NCBI GenBank assembly: GCA_018436925.1 | Contig: JAHDKI010000011.1 | Coordinates: 1 to 64,000, forward strand | Source: Syntrophaceae bacterium | Lineage (GTDB): Bacteria > Desulfobacterota > Syntrophia > Syntrophales > Smithellaceae | Reading direction: 5' to 3' | DNA: 64,000 nucleotides | Part shown: piece after piece, positions 17,334 through 26,245 of the stretch | Position numbering within the stretch: the first letter of the stretch is position 1 | Layout: every line of letters starts with the position of its first letter | Translations under genes and position numbers: made by a program | The notes under the pieces: model-generated | Databases searched by the model: none | The model's input: only the letters and a program-made list of their open reading frames with translations | What the model was told of the DNA's origin: nothing

Positions 17334-17453
17334 ATGAAAAAAGGCGTCGCCATGTTGTTGTTGCTGGCATGGAGTCCGGCTCCGGCGGACCCGGCGGGTG
17401 GCCGCTCATCAACTGTTTTTTTTCACCCCCGGCGGCGTTCTGAATGTCTTTAG
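17334..17453 (+). pseudogene. Possible short secreted peptide or gene remnant
   Basis: A 39-codon frame starts with a signal-peptide-like stretch (M-K-K-G-V-A-M-L-L-L-L-A-W-S-P-A-P-A) preceded by AAAGGA, then runs into an 8-T tract (17416-17423) and ends at TAG 17451. Past the T-tract another frame reads T-P-G-G-V-L-N-V-F-S-E-L-T-I-R before a stop. The look is of a truncated, frameshifted gene end, but this is weak. The rest of 17190-17474 holds nothing I can name. Confidence 0.2.
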
Positions 17454-17474
17454 CGAGCTGACGATCCGATAAAT

Positions 17475-17801
17475 TCAGGGTTGAGCCTGCTGATTGCGCA
17501 TGGCTGAGAGCTTTTCTTTGTCCAGATAGTATTTTCCGCCGGGCGTCTTTTTCACCAGACCGTCGGAGATCAGCACATTGAGCGCGCGGGGACGCAGATT
17601 TTTGGTTCCGACGCGGAAAAAGTTCTTTCGCTCATCCTGCAGCGCAACCGCCTTTTTCTCGCTGAACGCGCGCGCATCTTCCAGTTCGGCAATGATTTTA
17701 AAGCAGATCCGCCGCAGGCCCAGACCCGACAGGTACATGGCCAAAACGACAAAGACGACAAAAGCGATGATCAAAAGCAGAATTTGAACATAGACGGGCA
17801 T
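17475..17801 (-). CDS. Hypothetical single-pass membrane protein
   Basis: This 108-residue protein has one N-terminal transmembrane helix (about residues 6-27), a charged helical linker, and a compact basic C-terminal region (about 62-100) whose L-R-P-R-A-L-N-V-L-I-S-D-G-L-V-K-K pattern resembles a small winged helix. I know no family or function. It lies 36 bases after the lipoprotein gene upstream on the same strand and is probably co-transcribed. Confidence 0.6.
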   Translation of the reverse strand: MPVYVQILLLIIAFVVFVVLAMYLSGLGLRRICFKIIAELEDARAFSEKKAVALQDERKNFFRVGTKNLRPRALNVLISDGLVKKTPGGKYYLDKEKLSAMRNQQAQP

Positions 17802-17837
17802 CGCATCCCCCTCAAAAGGATTATCAAAAAATTCATT

Positions 17838-18974
17838 TCACCGCTTGGCACCGGCAAAGGACACTTTCCAAAGCGCCACGTCATAGGCCTGCGCGGGCAA
17901 CGATTGTCGCCTCCAGGTGACGCCGCCGTCGGACGTCATCAACACGGCGCTTCTGGGCAGATCCGGCTCGACCGACTCCATACGAAATCCGACCGCCCAG
18001 GCTTTGTCGTCGGACATCGGAGAGATCCCTTCCATCATATACGGATAATGGTTGGCCAGGCGGGCGTCGAAAGCGCCGTTGGTCACGTGCACACGCGCCG
18101 TAAAACCGCCGTTCCATCCGCCTCCGTTGCAGGCGATCCAGACAATATCGGCGCTTGAGGCGTTGATGTCGTCGTAATCCGCCGTCCCGGTCAGCGAATC
18201 GATGGATCGGGTCCAAAAACGGCCTCCGTCGATTGTTCCCCACAGGTGCCCGTCGGAATTGACCGCGGCCCAGGCCACTTCGCTCGAAAAAGCCGAAACG
18301 ACCAAAGGACCGTGGCCGGGCGTGACGTCCGGGAGGTATTCACGAGTCCAGGTCAGACCGCCGTCGGGAGAGTGAACCACGCCTTGCTCACCGGCAGCGA
18401 CATCGACAATCCAGATGTCCGGCCCTGCGACATCCATCCGGTTGACCTGGGTCATGGCGATGACCTCGCCTCCGCTATCCCGAACGTCAACAAGGGCCCA
18501 GCTCATCCCGCCGTCAGCCGTATGCAGAACATCGCCGCCGAGGCTGGCCGCCCAGGCCTCCGCCCGGCTGATGCCCTTGACGCATTTGATGTGCCGCGAG
18601 ATCATCCCGTCGGGGAGGGTCTGCACGCTCCAGGTATCGCCTCCGTTTGCGGTGAAAAGGATGGCGCCCGCGTTCGTTTCGATGTCGGCCGCGCCCGCGG
18701 CCGCCCAAACCACCCGGGACGACACGACGCTTATATCATTGCCGATCAGACCCTCCAGCCCGTCGGGCAATGTCTGCAACGACCATCTCGCTCCGCCGTT
18801 TAGGGTTCTGAGAATTTTAACCGTCGAGAGGCCCGTATCCTCATCTGTTTGCGTGCCGATCACCCACCCGACGCCGGGCGAAGGCCGTAAAACGCCCTCG
18901 TCCCCTCCGGCGCAAGCGCCAATCAGGACCGCCAGCGCAAAACACAGCAAATAGCGGCAGGTTTTAGAGATCAT
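17838..18974 (-). CDS. Lipoprotein with Asp-box beta-propeller repeats
   Basis: This 378-residue exported protein has a lipoprotein signal with lipobox V-L-I-G-A-C (Cys20). At least five Asp-box-like motifs (S/T-x-D/N-G-G-x-x-W) follow: TANGGDTW, TADGGMSW, SPDGGLTW, TIDGGRFW and TSDGGVTW. Each lies near a V-W-A-A/A-W-A-A-type blade strand. This is the BNR/YCF48-like propeller architecture used for surface binding or photosystem-type assembly; sialidase activity is unlikely because the catalytic set is not evident. Its job is unknown. It starts 5 bases after the DUF gene upstream (18980-19384), so the two are probably coupled. Confidence 0.82.
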   Translation of the reverse strand: MISKTCRYLLCFALAVLIGACAGGDEGVLRPSPGVGWVIGTQTDEDTGLSTVKILRTLNGGARWSLQTLPDGLEGLIGNDISVVSSRVVWAAAGAADIETNAGAILFTANGGDTWSVQTLPDGMISRHIKCVKGISRAEAWAASLGGDVLHTADGGMSWALVDVRDSGGEVIAMTQVNRMDVAGPDIWIVDVAAGEQGVVHSPDGGLTWTREYLPDVTPGHGPLVVSAFSSEVAWAAVNSDGHLWGTIDGGRFWTRSIDSLTGTADYDDINASSADIVWIACNGGGWNGGFTARVHVTNGAFDARLANHYPYMMEGISPMSDDKAWAVGFRMESVEPDLPRSAVLMTSDGGVTWRRQSLPAQAYDVALWKVSFAGAKR

Positions 18975-18979
18975 CTTTT

Positions 18980-19384
18980 CTACAACAGTTTGACTTCCCG
19001 AGCGGCTTTCGCCACGACATAACAGCGTTCCGTATTCGATTTCGGATCAACGGGATTGACGAAGAATCCCGGCCGGTCCGGCTGATAGCCGGTGGTTGTC
19101 CCCACCATCTTTTCTCCGTCTTGAAAAACCACGGAGATCTTGCGTCCCAGGACGGCTTTGGCTGGATCGAATTCTTTCTTTTCGTCGTAATCCGGATTGC
19201 CATCGAAGTCTTTTACAAAAAAGACGGCTTTCAAATCTCCGATCCGGATTTCGACCGGCTTGCCGCCGGCAGCCTCTCCCGCGGGCGCGACGTGAAAGGT
19301 TTCTTTGTTGGGGAAAAAATCGCTGGTAATGCCCTTGACCAGGCGACCGTCCATGTAGTGGATGACTATTTTATTCTGAAACAT
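18980..19384 (-). CDS. Hypothetical protein, possible DUF6982-like domain
   Basis: This 134-residue soluble protein begins K-I-V-I-H-Y-M-D-G-R-L-V-K-G, then DFFPNKETFHV and a second all-beta half with GRKISVVFQDGEKMVGTT. The beta-rich pattern recalls small domains found repeatedly in deltaproteobacterial proteins of unknown function (DUF6982, from memory). There is no signal peptide and no catalytic motif. It is translated just upstream of the Asp-box lipoprotein gene. Confidence 0.65.
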   Translation of the reverse strand: MFQNKIVIHYMDGRLVKGITSDFFPNKETFHVAPAGEAAGGKPVEIRIGDLKAVFFVKDFDGNPDYDEKKEFDPAKAVLGRKISVVFQDGEKMVGTTTGYQPDRPGFFVNPVDPKSNTERCYVVAKAAREVKLL

Positions 19385-19442
19385 GTGCCTGCTCCTTTAC
19401 GGTTGATGGGTTGAACAAAAATCGGCCCCGGCGGCACGCCCG

Positions 19443-19901
19443 TCATCCGGATTTTTTCCCCGTGATCGATTCTACGTTTATCCCAATGACCAGGACTTTG
19501 TCCAGCGCCTCCTCCGAATAGCTCTGCACGACGTCTCCTGAAAACTTCTCCATTAAAATATTGAGCGCCTCAATTTTGCCGGCCCTGTCTGAAATGAAGA
19601 AGGCCTGACCGAAGCCGACGACGCTCCGATAGGCCGTCCCCCAGGAGCAGGCCGTCTTTCCCTTCACAATGCCGTCTTCGAAATCGACTTCAAAACACAC
19701 CTGCGGATTCTCGCGCAGCGCTTCGACTTTTGCGCCGGCGCGCGCGCTGTGGAAATATAAAACCTTTTCTTTGAAGGCGAAATTCACGGGCACCAGGTAG
19801 GGCCGCCCATGATGAACCATGGCCAGGCGGCACACGGTCGCCTTTCGCAGGAGGGCCAGTACTTCATCCGGATTCTCAATCTGCTTGTCGGCGCGGCGCA
19901 T
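19443..19901 (-). CDS. Pyridoxamine 5'-phosphate oxidase-family (NimA-like) flavoprotein
   Basis: This 152-residue protein has the split-barrel FMN-binding fold. It begins with a conserved helix (V-L-A-L-L-R-K-A-T-V-C-R-L-A-M), then YLVPVNFAFKEKVLYFHSA, the typical FMN-contact strand pair, and V-C-F-E-V-D plus a W-G-T-A-Y-R-S-V-V-G-F-G strand. Relatives include 5-nitroimidazole reductases (NimA) and haem-utilisation proteins. The substrate is not evident. It lies alone on the minus strand, divergent from murI. Confidence 0.85.
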   Translation of the reverse strand: MRRADKQIENPDEVLALLRKATVCRLAMVHHGRPYLVPVNFAFKEKVLYFHSARAGAKVEALRENPQVCFEVDFEDGIVKGKTACSWGTAYRSVVGFGQAFFISDRAGKIEALNILMEKFSGDVVQSYSEEALDKVLVIGINVESITGKKSG

Positions 19902-20061
19902 AAGGCCCTTTCTTCGGTCTTCCGTCAGGCCGGAAGAAAACTTGGCAGATTTTGTTGAGTTGTGGTAGAGGTTGCAAACTTTTCAAATCGGCCCGGTATC
20001 GGCTTTTTTACCGGAATCGCGAAAAAAAGTCGATGATTTTATGGATCGGGCGGAGCGAAGC

Positions 20062-20868
20062 ATGAGTCCTTTCACAGATCAGGCGATCGGCGTTTTTGAT
20101 TCGGGCATCGGCGGCCTCACGGTCGTCCGCGCGCTGATGGAGCGTTTGCCGTTTGAAAACATTATTTACTTCGGTGACACCGCGCGCGTGCCTTACGGGA
20201 TCAAATCGGTGGAGACGATCAATCGCTATGCGCTGCAGATCACGGAGTTTCTGCTGCGAAAAAACGTCAAGCTGCTTATTGTCGCCTGCAACACCATGGC
20301 GGCGGTGGCCTATCAGGCGATTCGGGATCTGTCTCCGGTTCCGGTTCTGGAAGTCATCGGCGCAGGGGCTGCGGAGGCCGCCGCGAAGACGGTCAACAGA
20401 ACCATCGGCGTCATTGGAACACCGGCCACCATTAATTCGAACGCCTACGCGAGGGCCATCCACCGCCTGGATCGGGACATCCGGATTTTCTCGCAGTCTT
20501 GTCCGCTTTTCGTGCCGCTGGTGGAAGAAGGCTGGCTCGATCATGAAGCCACCCGGCTGACAGCGGCGGAATATCTCAAGCCGGTTTTGGCCGAAGACAT
20601 CGATACTCTGGTGTTGGGCTGCACGCACTATCCGCTTTTAAAGCCGCTTTTAGCCGATATCGTCGGTCCCGGCGTACGCCTGATCGACTCGGCCGAAGCC
20701 ATGGCCGAGCAAACAGCGGATTTGATTGCCGCGAAAAAGCTCGAAAACGCTTCCGGCGATCCCGCGCAGTATCTTTATTGCATCAGCGACGTGCCCTACC
20801 GTTTCCAGACCATCGGCGAACGTTTCCTGGGGCGAACGCTGTCTTGCGTCGAAACGGTCAGACTTTGA
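20062..20868 (+). CDS. murI: Glutamate racemase
   Basis: This 268-residue cytoplasmic enzyme makes D-glutamate for peptidoglycan. The motifs are G-V-F-D-S-G-I-G-G-L-T-V, YFGDTARVPYG, the first catalytic Cys in VACNTMA and the second in LGCTHYPLL, followed by the family's C-terminal helix. The ATG at 20062 is chosen because the family begins just before G-V-F-D-S-G-I-G; in-frame ATG 20041 and a TTG at 19972 would add an unusual extension. It is followed 21 bases later by the ThyX-like gene. Confidence 0.93.
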   Translation: MSPFTDQAIGVFDSGIGGLTVVRALMERLPFENIIYFGDTARVPYGIKSVETINRYALQITEFLLRKNVKLLIVACNTMAAVAYQAIRDLSPVPVLEVIGAGAAEAAAKTVNRTIGVIGTPATINSNAYARAIHRLDRDIRIFSQSCPLFVPLVEEGWLDHEATRLTAAEYLKPVLAEDIDTLVLGCTHYPLLKPLLADIVGPGVRLIDSAEAMAEQTADLIAAKKLENASGDPAQYLYCISDVPYRFQTIGERFLGRTLSCVETVRL

Positions 20869-20889
20869 CCCGTAAGGAAGTGAAAACAG

Positions 20890-22347
20890 ATGAAAGTTCT
20901 GCTTGCCGGCCATAATCTCGATTACGATCTGATTCGTGAGCTTAAAAATGCGTCTTCTTTTCAAGAGGATCTCACGCCCGAGACGATTTCCGCCGCCTAT
21001 GCCCGCATCAGCCGCAGCCCGAAATCCGTCGATGATTTAAGGCGCGACGCGCGCGCCGAAGTCGATAAGGCCAGACGCTCCAACCGCAACATTGTCTTTG
21101 ACATGGGACATGCCTCCGTCGCGGAACACGCCGTGTTCAACATTGATGTGATCGGCGTTTCGCGCCTGCTGGTCGAGGAAATCGAAAAGTTCCGACTCTG
21201 TTCGTTTACGGAAAAATCGCAGCGCTATGTGCTGTTCAACAAAGACTACGTCGTGCCGGAAGAAATCCGCAAAGCGGGAATGGACAAAGACTTCACACAG
21301 ATGGTCGATCGGCAAAACGATTTGTACGCCGCCTTGTACGAAGCGCTTCGCCCGTATGTGTTCGATCAGAATCCCGATCTGGCCGCCGATCCGTCAAACC
21401 GTTCCATGCTGGAAGGATGGGCCAAGGAAGACGCCCGCTACGCTATTTCGCTGGCCACCGAAACGCAACTGGGCATGACGGTCAACGCCCGGAATCTCGA
21501 GCTGATGCTGCGCCGGCTTTCGGCTTTGCCGCTCGCCGAAGCGCGCCTCTTGAGCGAAAATCTTTACCACGCGACTCAAACCATCGCCCCGTCACTTATT
21601 CGTTATACCCAGGCCACCGACTATGACCGTCTCACGCGCGCCGAATTACGACAGGCGGCGCAAGGCTTGTCTTTGTCCCGCCAGGCCGCCGGTACGGAAG
21701 TGAAGCTGATCGGGGCCGCCAAAGATGCGGATCTGCGGGTTGCCGCGGCGCTTCTGCTTTCTTCTACGCAACGGACTTACGACGCCTGTTTCAAGCAGGC
21801 AAAAAAGATGACGGCGCGCGAGCTCAAAGGACTTTTCAGGACGGCGTTTGCGCACCTTCAACCCTATGACGCGGTCCTGCGCGAGTTTGAATACGTTGAC
21901 CTGTTTTTTGAACTGGTGATGAGCGCAAGCTGTTTCGCGCAGTTCAAGCGCCATCGCATGGCGACGCTCGTCTGCCAGGACTATGATCCGGCGCTCGGAG
22001 TGACCGTCCCGCCGGCAATTCGCCGGGTCGGCCGGCAAAAGGAATTTCTGGCCATGATCCGGGAAACCAACCGCCTGTTCGAATCTCTTCGGGAAAAGAC
22101 ACCGGAGGCGGCCCCCTATGCGCTCACCAACGCGCACCGCCGGCGCGTGCTGCTCAAACTCAACGCCCGCGAGCTTTACCATGTAGCGCGTTTGCGCTCC
22201 GACGCCCACGCCCAGTGGGACATCCGCGCCCTGACCGACAAAATGCTTAAACAGGCGCGCCGAACCATGCCTCTGACGCTTTGGATGGCCGTCGGCAAAG
22301 ACGGCTTTGCCGCGAGACGGGCGTCCGTTTTTGCCGGACGCCGCTAG
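20890..22347 (+). CDS. Tandem ThyX-like (FAD-dependent thymidylate synthase fold) protein
   Basis: This 485-residue protein contains two ThyX-like halves. The first (about 60-250) has HASVAEHAVFNID and SFTEKSQRY, matching the end of the ThyX motif RHRxxSxNExSxRY but lacking RHR, then TVNARNLELMLRR. The second (about 290-470) keeps the RHR (QFKRHRMATLVCQDYDP) but loses the S-x-N-E-x-S part, then has LKLNARELYHVARLRSDAHAQWDIR, close to the canonical ThyX end. ThyX is a homotetramer of about 230-residue chains, so this is a fused pseudo-dimer with complementary degenerate halves. It may or may not methylate dUMP. Confidence 0.8.
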   Translation: MKVLLAGHNLDYDLIRELKNASSFQEDLTPETISAAYARISRSPKSVDDLRRDARAEVDKARRSNRNIVFDMGHASVAEHAVFNIDVIGVSRLLVEEIEKFRLCSFTEKSQRYVLFNKDYVVPEEIRKAGMDKDFTQMVDRQNDLYAALYEALRPYVFDQNPDLAADPSNRSMLEGWAKEDARYAISLATETQLGMTVNARNLELMLRRLSALPLAEARLLSENLYHATQTIAPSLIRYTQATDYDRLTRAELRQAAQGLSLSRQAAGTEVKLIGAAKDADLRVAAALLLSSTQRTYDACFKQAKKMTARELKGLFRTAFAHLQPYDAVLREFEYVDLFFELVMSASCFAQFKRHRMATLVCQDYDPALGVTVPPAIRRVGRQKEFLAMIRETNRLFESLREKTPEAAPYALTNAHRRRVLLKLNARELYHVARLRSDAHAQWDIRALTDKMLKQARRTMPLTLWMAVGKDGFAARRASVFAGRR

Positions 22348-22362
22348 TTTCTTTTCGGTGCT

Positions 22363-23742
22363 ATGATCACGCGCTCTCAACGAATTCTGCTTTTGTGCGC
22401 GGCGACGCTGGCCGCCTTTTTGATGCCTTTTATGGGATCGGCCGTCAACGTCGCGCTTCCGGCCATCGGTCAAACCTTTTCCATGACGGCGCTCTCCATC
22501 AGCTGGGTGGCTTCCGCCTTCTTACTGGCCGCGGCGATCACGCTGCTTCCGGCAGGCCGGCTGGCCGATCTGCACGGCCGTCGCACGGTCTTTCTTTCCG
22601 GCGCCGTTATTTTCGCGGCCGGCTCTTTTTTTAGCCTTTTTCCGCAGACACAGGCGGTCTTCATCGGATTGCGCGCCCTTCAGGGCGTCGGCGCCGCCAT
22701 GACCTTTTCCACCGGAACAGCTATGCTGATTTCAGCCTATCGGCCGGAAATCCGCGGCCGGATTCTCGGCATCAACATCGCAGGCGTATACATCGGCCTC
22801 ACTGTGGGTCCTTTCATCGGCGGCTTGCTGGTCCAACACCTGGGATGGAAAAGCATCTTCGCGCTCACGTCGTTGATGAGCCTGGCCGTCGCGCTGTGCG
22901 CCTGCGGCATCGGACGGGAGGAGCAACCGCCCGCGCGCGGAGAGCCGTTTGACTTCTCGGGCGCCGCGCTTTACGCTGTGGCGTTGCTGATGCTGATGTA
23001 TGGGATTTCACAATTGCCGTCGCCTGCCGCGTGGGCGCTTTGCGCCGCCGGCCTTGTTTGCCTGGTTTTCTTCGTCAGAAAGCAGCTGGAGAAAGCCTTT
23101 CCGTTGATTAATATCCGGCTGTTTCAGACCAACCGCGTTTTCGCTTTTTCTAATCTGGCCGCGCTGATCAACTACTGCGCGACGTTCGCGGTCACGTTTA
23201 TTCTGAGTCTTTATTTACAGCACGTCAAAGGCCTTTCGCCCTTCGAGGCGGGAACGGTCCTTGTCGTCGAGCCTTTCCTGCAGGCGGTTTTCTCTCCTTT
23301 GGCCGGGCGCCTTTCCGACCGCTACGAACCCCGGGTGATTGCATCGGCAGGCATGGCATTGACAGTCACGGGGCTTTTATGTTTGAGTTTTCTTGCCGCG
23401 GAGACGCCGCTGGGACATATCGCCGCCTGCCTGGCCGTTTTGGGAATCGGTTTTGCGCTGTTTTCCTCGCCGAATGTCAACGCGATTATGAGTTCCGTGG
23501 ACAACCGTTATTACGGCGTCGCCTCGGCCACCCTGGCCACGATGCGCATGGTGGGCCAGATGCTGAGCATGGGCATTGCCATGCTGGTCTTCGCCGTTAT
23601 ACTGGGCGAGAAAAGCCTGTCGGCCGAAACCGGCGGCAGACTGATTTTAAGCGGCAGGTTGATATTCGGCATTCTGTCCGTCACCTGTTTTTTAGGCATT
23701 TTCGCGTCGCTGGCGCGCGGCCGCATGCATCCGCGGGGATGA
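22363..23742 (+). CDS. MFS efflux transporter, DHA2 (14-helix) type
   Basis: This 459-residue inner-membrane protein has about 14 hydrophobic segments. Motif A (GRLADLHGRR) follows helix 2, and the drug:H+ antiporter motif C-like stretch GVYIGLTVGPFIGG lies in helix 5. The second half contains FLQAVFSPLAGRLSDRYEPR. This family exports drugs and other small molecules; the substrate is unknown. It starts 15 bases after the ThyX-like gene with no clear Shine-Dalgarno and is probably in the same transcript. Confidence 0.88.
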   Translation: MITRSQRILLLCAATLAAFLMPFMGSAVNVALPAIGQTFSMTALSISWVASAFLLAAAITLLPAGRLADLHGRRTVFLSGAVIFAAGSFFSLFPQTQAVFIGLRALQGVGAAMTFSTGTAMLISAYRPEIRGRILGINIAGVYIGLTVGPFIGGLLVQHLGWKSIFALTSLMSLAVALCACGIGREEQPPARGEPFDFSGAALYAVALLMLMYGISQLPSPAAWALCAAGLVCLVFFVRKQLEKAFPLINIRLFQTNRVFAFSNLAALINYCATFAVTFILSLYLQHVKGLSPFEAGTVLVVEPFLQAVFSPLAGRLSDRYEPRVIASAGMALTVTGLLCLSFLAAETPLGHIAACLAVLGIGFALFSSPNVNAIMSSVDNRYYGVASATLATMRMVGQMLSMGIAMLVFAVILGEKSLSAETGGRLILSGRLIFGILSVTCFLGIFASLARGRMHPRG

Positions 23743-23783
23743 CCTCGCGGCGGGGCGCAAATCACAAAACGGGAGAATCCCGG

Positions 23784-24548
23784 ATGGAGAAACACCTGGT
23801 CAGTTTCGGAATCGGTCTTGCCGCAGGTCTTTTCGGCGGACTGATCGGCCTGGGCGGCGGATTCATCATGATTCCGCTCCTGGTCGGGTGGTTAAAACTC
23901 GACCAGTGCCGGGCGCACGGCACATCTCTGGCCGTCCTGATTTTCACGGGGTTGAGCGGCGCCGCCACCTATGGCTGGCACGGCAATGTCAACTGGCCTG
24001 CGGCCATTGCCCTGGCCGCACCCGCCGTTGTCACGGCGGCCGCCGGCGCGCGTCTGGCTGACCGCCTGCCGGATTGGAAACTCAAGCGGGCCTTTGGCGT
24101 CTTTTTGATCTTCTGCAGCGCTCTGCTGCTTTTGCGGCCTTGTTTTTCGGCGATCGCCGATCATCTCCCGGCGCACATCATGCTCGCGGCCCTTCTGGTC
24201 GTCGGCGCCTTCACCGGGTTTCTCTCGGGTCTGATGGGCGTCGGAGGCGGAACCATCATGGTGCCGGCCATGATCCTTCTGGCCGGATTCTCGCAGCATC
24301 TGGCCCAGGGAACAGCCCTTCTGGTCATGGTGCCGGCGGGCCTGGTCGGCGCCTGGACCCACTGGAAGCTGGGCAATGTCGCCTCCGGCCTGCTTTACGG
24401 GATGATTCCCGGCATTCTGGTCGGAACCTTTATGGGAGGGTCGCTCGCCCAGTTCATTCCGGAAGATCCTTTACGCTGGATGTTCGTCTTCGTCGCGATT
24501 TACATGGGCGTCCGCTATGTGGCAACCGTCAAGCCGGATGTCTGCTGA
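23784..24548 (+). CDS. TauE/SafE-family sulfite/anion exporter
   Basis: This 254-residue membrane protein has about eight helices in two repeats, each opening with a Gly-rich stretch: GLFGGLIGLGGGFIMIPLL near residue 14 and GFLSGLMGVGGGTIMVPA near residue 148. This duplicated motif defines the TauE/SafE family (sulfite, sulfoacetate, sulfonate export). The ATG at 23784 has GGGAG 8 bases upstream. The GC pairs around that site (CGGGAGAATCCCG) could form a small hairpin over the ribosome site. Confidence 0.88.
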   Translation: MEKHLVSFGIGLAAGLFGGLIGLGGGFIMIPLLVGWLKLDQCRAHGTSLAVLIFTGLSGAATYGWHGNVNWPAAIALAAPAVVTAAAGARLADRLPDWKLKRAFGVFLIFCSALLLLRPCFSAIADHLPAHIMLAALLVVGAFTGFLSGLMGVGGGTIMVPAMILLAGFSQHLAQGTALLVMVPAGLVGAWTHWKLGNVASGLLYGMIPGILVGTFMGGSLAQFIPEDPLRWMFVFVAIYMGVRYVATVKPDVC

Positions 24549-24643
24549 CTTCCGGGAAAAGGCACGCCGATTTGCCGATTGTTTAACCGAGGCATTGAAC
24601 ACATTTGCAGCAAGATCCGCCGAATCAGACAGGACGCAACGCC

Positions 24644-25933
24644 ATGAGCATAAGAGATCTTATGGATAACAAAGCTAAAGTCATTTACCTGGAAGATCGC
24701 ATCCGCCTGCTGGAGGAAGAGATTGAGACGCTTCGCCGGCAAAATCAAATTCTTGCTGAAGCCCAGAATATTCAGAACATGATTCTCAAAAAGTCGCTGG
24801 TGGGTTACTATATTCTCTCCGGCGGGGTGTTCCGCTTGGTCAATTCGAGAGTTGTCAATTACACAGGTTATACACAAGAGGAAATCATCGGAAAGGACGC
24901 GCATTTTATGGTTCACCCCGATGATCAGGACACCGTCAAAAAAAATTCTCTAGAGATGCTGGGCGGAAGCCTTTTGTTACCCTATGAGTTTCGCATCATC
25001 ACCAAACAACGGGAAATCCGATGGATTCTGGAAGTGGTTGCCTCGATTTCCTTTGAGGGAAAGCCGGCCATCCTCGGCAGCGCCATGGATATTACAAAGC
25101 AGAAAATAACGGAAGACCAATTGTCGCAATCGGAAAATCTCTACAGAACCATTTTTGAAACGACCGGAACCGGAACCGTGATTATCGAGGACGACAAAAC
25201 CCTGTCTTTGATCAATTCGGAATTTGAACAAATCACCGGATATTCAAAAACGGAATGGGAGGGGAAAAAAACCTGGGTGGATCTGATTTATGAAAAAGAC
25301 CTTCCCCGGCTGGAGGAATATCACCGATTAAGACGCATTGATCCCAATTTGGCGCCCAGAACGTACGAGTTCCGCATTGTAGACTGCAATGGAAATATTA
25401 AAAACATGCTCAGCACGAACTGCCTGATTCCCGGAACAAGAAAACACGTCTGCTCGATTATCGACATCACGGAGCTTGAAGAAAAGGGAAGTGAACTGCT
25501 GATCAAGACCCGCAATCTCGAAGAGCTCAATACGGCGCTGCGGGTTATGCTCAGGCAGCGGGCCGAAGACCGTGAAGAGCTGGAGCAAACCCTCATGGCC
25601 GGCATCAAAGATTTGGTTTTACCTCATCTGGAAAAGCTCCGTAAAGGGGGGTCGGATCATAGCCGGCAGATCTATGCCGATCTGATCGCGTCGAATCTGG
25701 ATGAGATGTTTTCGGCCTTTTCGCGCAAGCTCTCCGCGCGCTTCAAAAGCCTCACCACCACCGAGATTCAGGTGGCGCACCTCATCAAAAGCGGAAAGAA
25801 CAGTAAGGAGATCGCCGATGTTTTAAACGTCTCCAGCAGCGCCGTCGACGTTTATCGGTATCGGATCCGGAAAAAACTCGGCTTAAACAATCAGAAAGTG
25901 AATCTCCGATCCTATCTTTTAAGCTTGCCTTAA
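24644..25933 (+). CDS. PAS-PAS-LuxR-type HTH transcriptional regulator
   Basis: This 429-residue cytoplasmic regulator has an N-terminal coiled coil (about residues 10-40), two PAS/PAC domains (about 45-160 and 165-285, each ending with an S-A-M-D-I-T or C-S-I-I-D-I-T PAC motif), a second coiled coil, and a C-terminal LuxR-like HTH (LTTTEIQVAHLIKSGKNSKE then SSSAVDVYRYRIRKKLGL). There is no kinase or receiver domain, so it probably senses a ligand or redox state directly. It lies just upstream of the first Liv operon and may control it. The ATG at 24644 is preferred over a TTG 13 codons upstream. Confidence 0.85.
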   Translation: MSIRDLMDNKAKVIYLEDRIRLLEEEIETLRRQNQILAEAQNIQNMILKKSLVGYYILSGGVFRLVNSRVVNYTGYTQEEIIGKDAHFMVHPDDQDTVKKNSLEMLGGSLLLPYEFRIITKQREIRWILEVVASISFEGKPAILGSAMDITKQKITEDQLSQSENLYRTIFETTGTGTVIIEDDKTLSLINSEFEQITGYSKTEWEGKKTWVDLIYEKDLPRLEEYHRLRRIDPNLAPRTYEFRIVDCNGNIKNMLSTNCLIPGTRKHVCSIIDITELEEKGSELLIKTRNLEELNTALRVMLRQRAEDREELEQTLMAGIKDLVLPHLEKLRKGGSDHSRQIYADLIASNLDEMFSAFSRKLSARFKSLTTTEIQVAHLIKSGKNSKEIADVLNVSSSAVDVYRYRIRKKLGLNNQKVNLRSYLLSLP

Positions 25934-25981
25934 CTCATTTCTATACAATTAATGTATGGAAATAGTTTTGATTATTTCATA

Positions 25982-26010
25982 TTGACACTGAATATCTACC
26001 ATACTAACCT
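25982..26010 (+). promoter_or_regulatory. Possible sigma-70 promoter of the first Liv operon
   Basis: TTGACA (25982-25987) matches the -35 consensus; 17 bases later TAACCT (26005-26010) is a weak -10 box. A start near 26017 would leave a leader of almost 230 bases before livM. The weak -10 suggests an activator, for which the neighbouring PAS-LuxR protein is a candidate. Confidence 0.45.
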
Positions 26011-26016
26011 GCCTAG

Positions 26017-26245
26017 CAATGAAAATCCGGGAGGTGAAACGTTTTTCCTGATTTGTGCCGGATGTGAGAAATGATTGCCTGGAGGCGCAAAGACTTCAAT
26101 GTTCTAAACCGAAGCCAAGCCAGGGATTCAAACTGCCCGGAGAAAACAGGGCGACACAGCCGCACAGCAGGTCACGCAAAAAAGATGTGCCAGATGTAAT
26201 CAACCCTTCTATTTCTATCAGATAATTATAGGAGCGTGTGATCTC
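26017..26245 (+). promoter_or_regulatory. Long 5' leader of the first Liv operon, possible structured RNA
   Basis: This stretch has no gene. It contains several short pairings: CCTGG/CCAGG around GGCGCAAAGACTTC, then CTTC/GAAG enclosing TCTAAACC, and CTGCCC with GGGC about 26148-26163. The order GCAAAG ... CTAAACC ... AAGCCAGGG faintly recalls the c-di-GMP-I (GEMM) core, but the upstream GGCAAACC part is missing, so I do not call it one. Confidence 0.25.

Noticed and set aside
26054..26130. c-di-GMP-I (GEMM) riboswitch before livM
   Set aside because: Only fragments of the core resemble it; the upstream GGCAAACC segment and the two-helix junction are not visible, so it is left as an unclassified leader.
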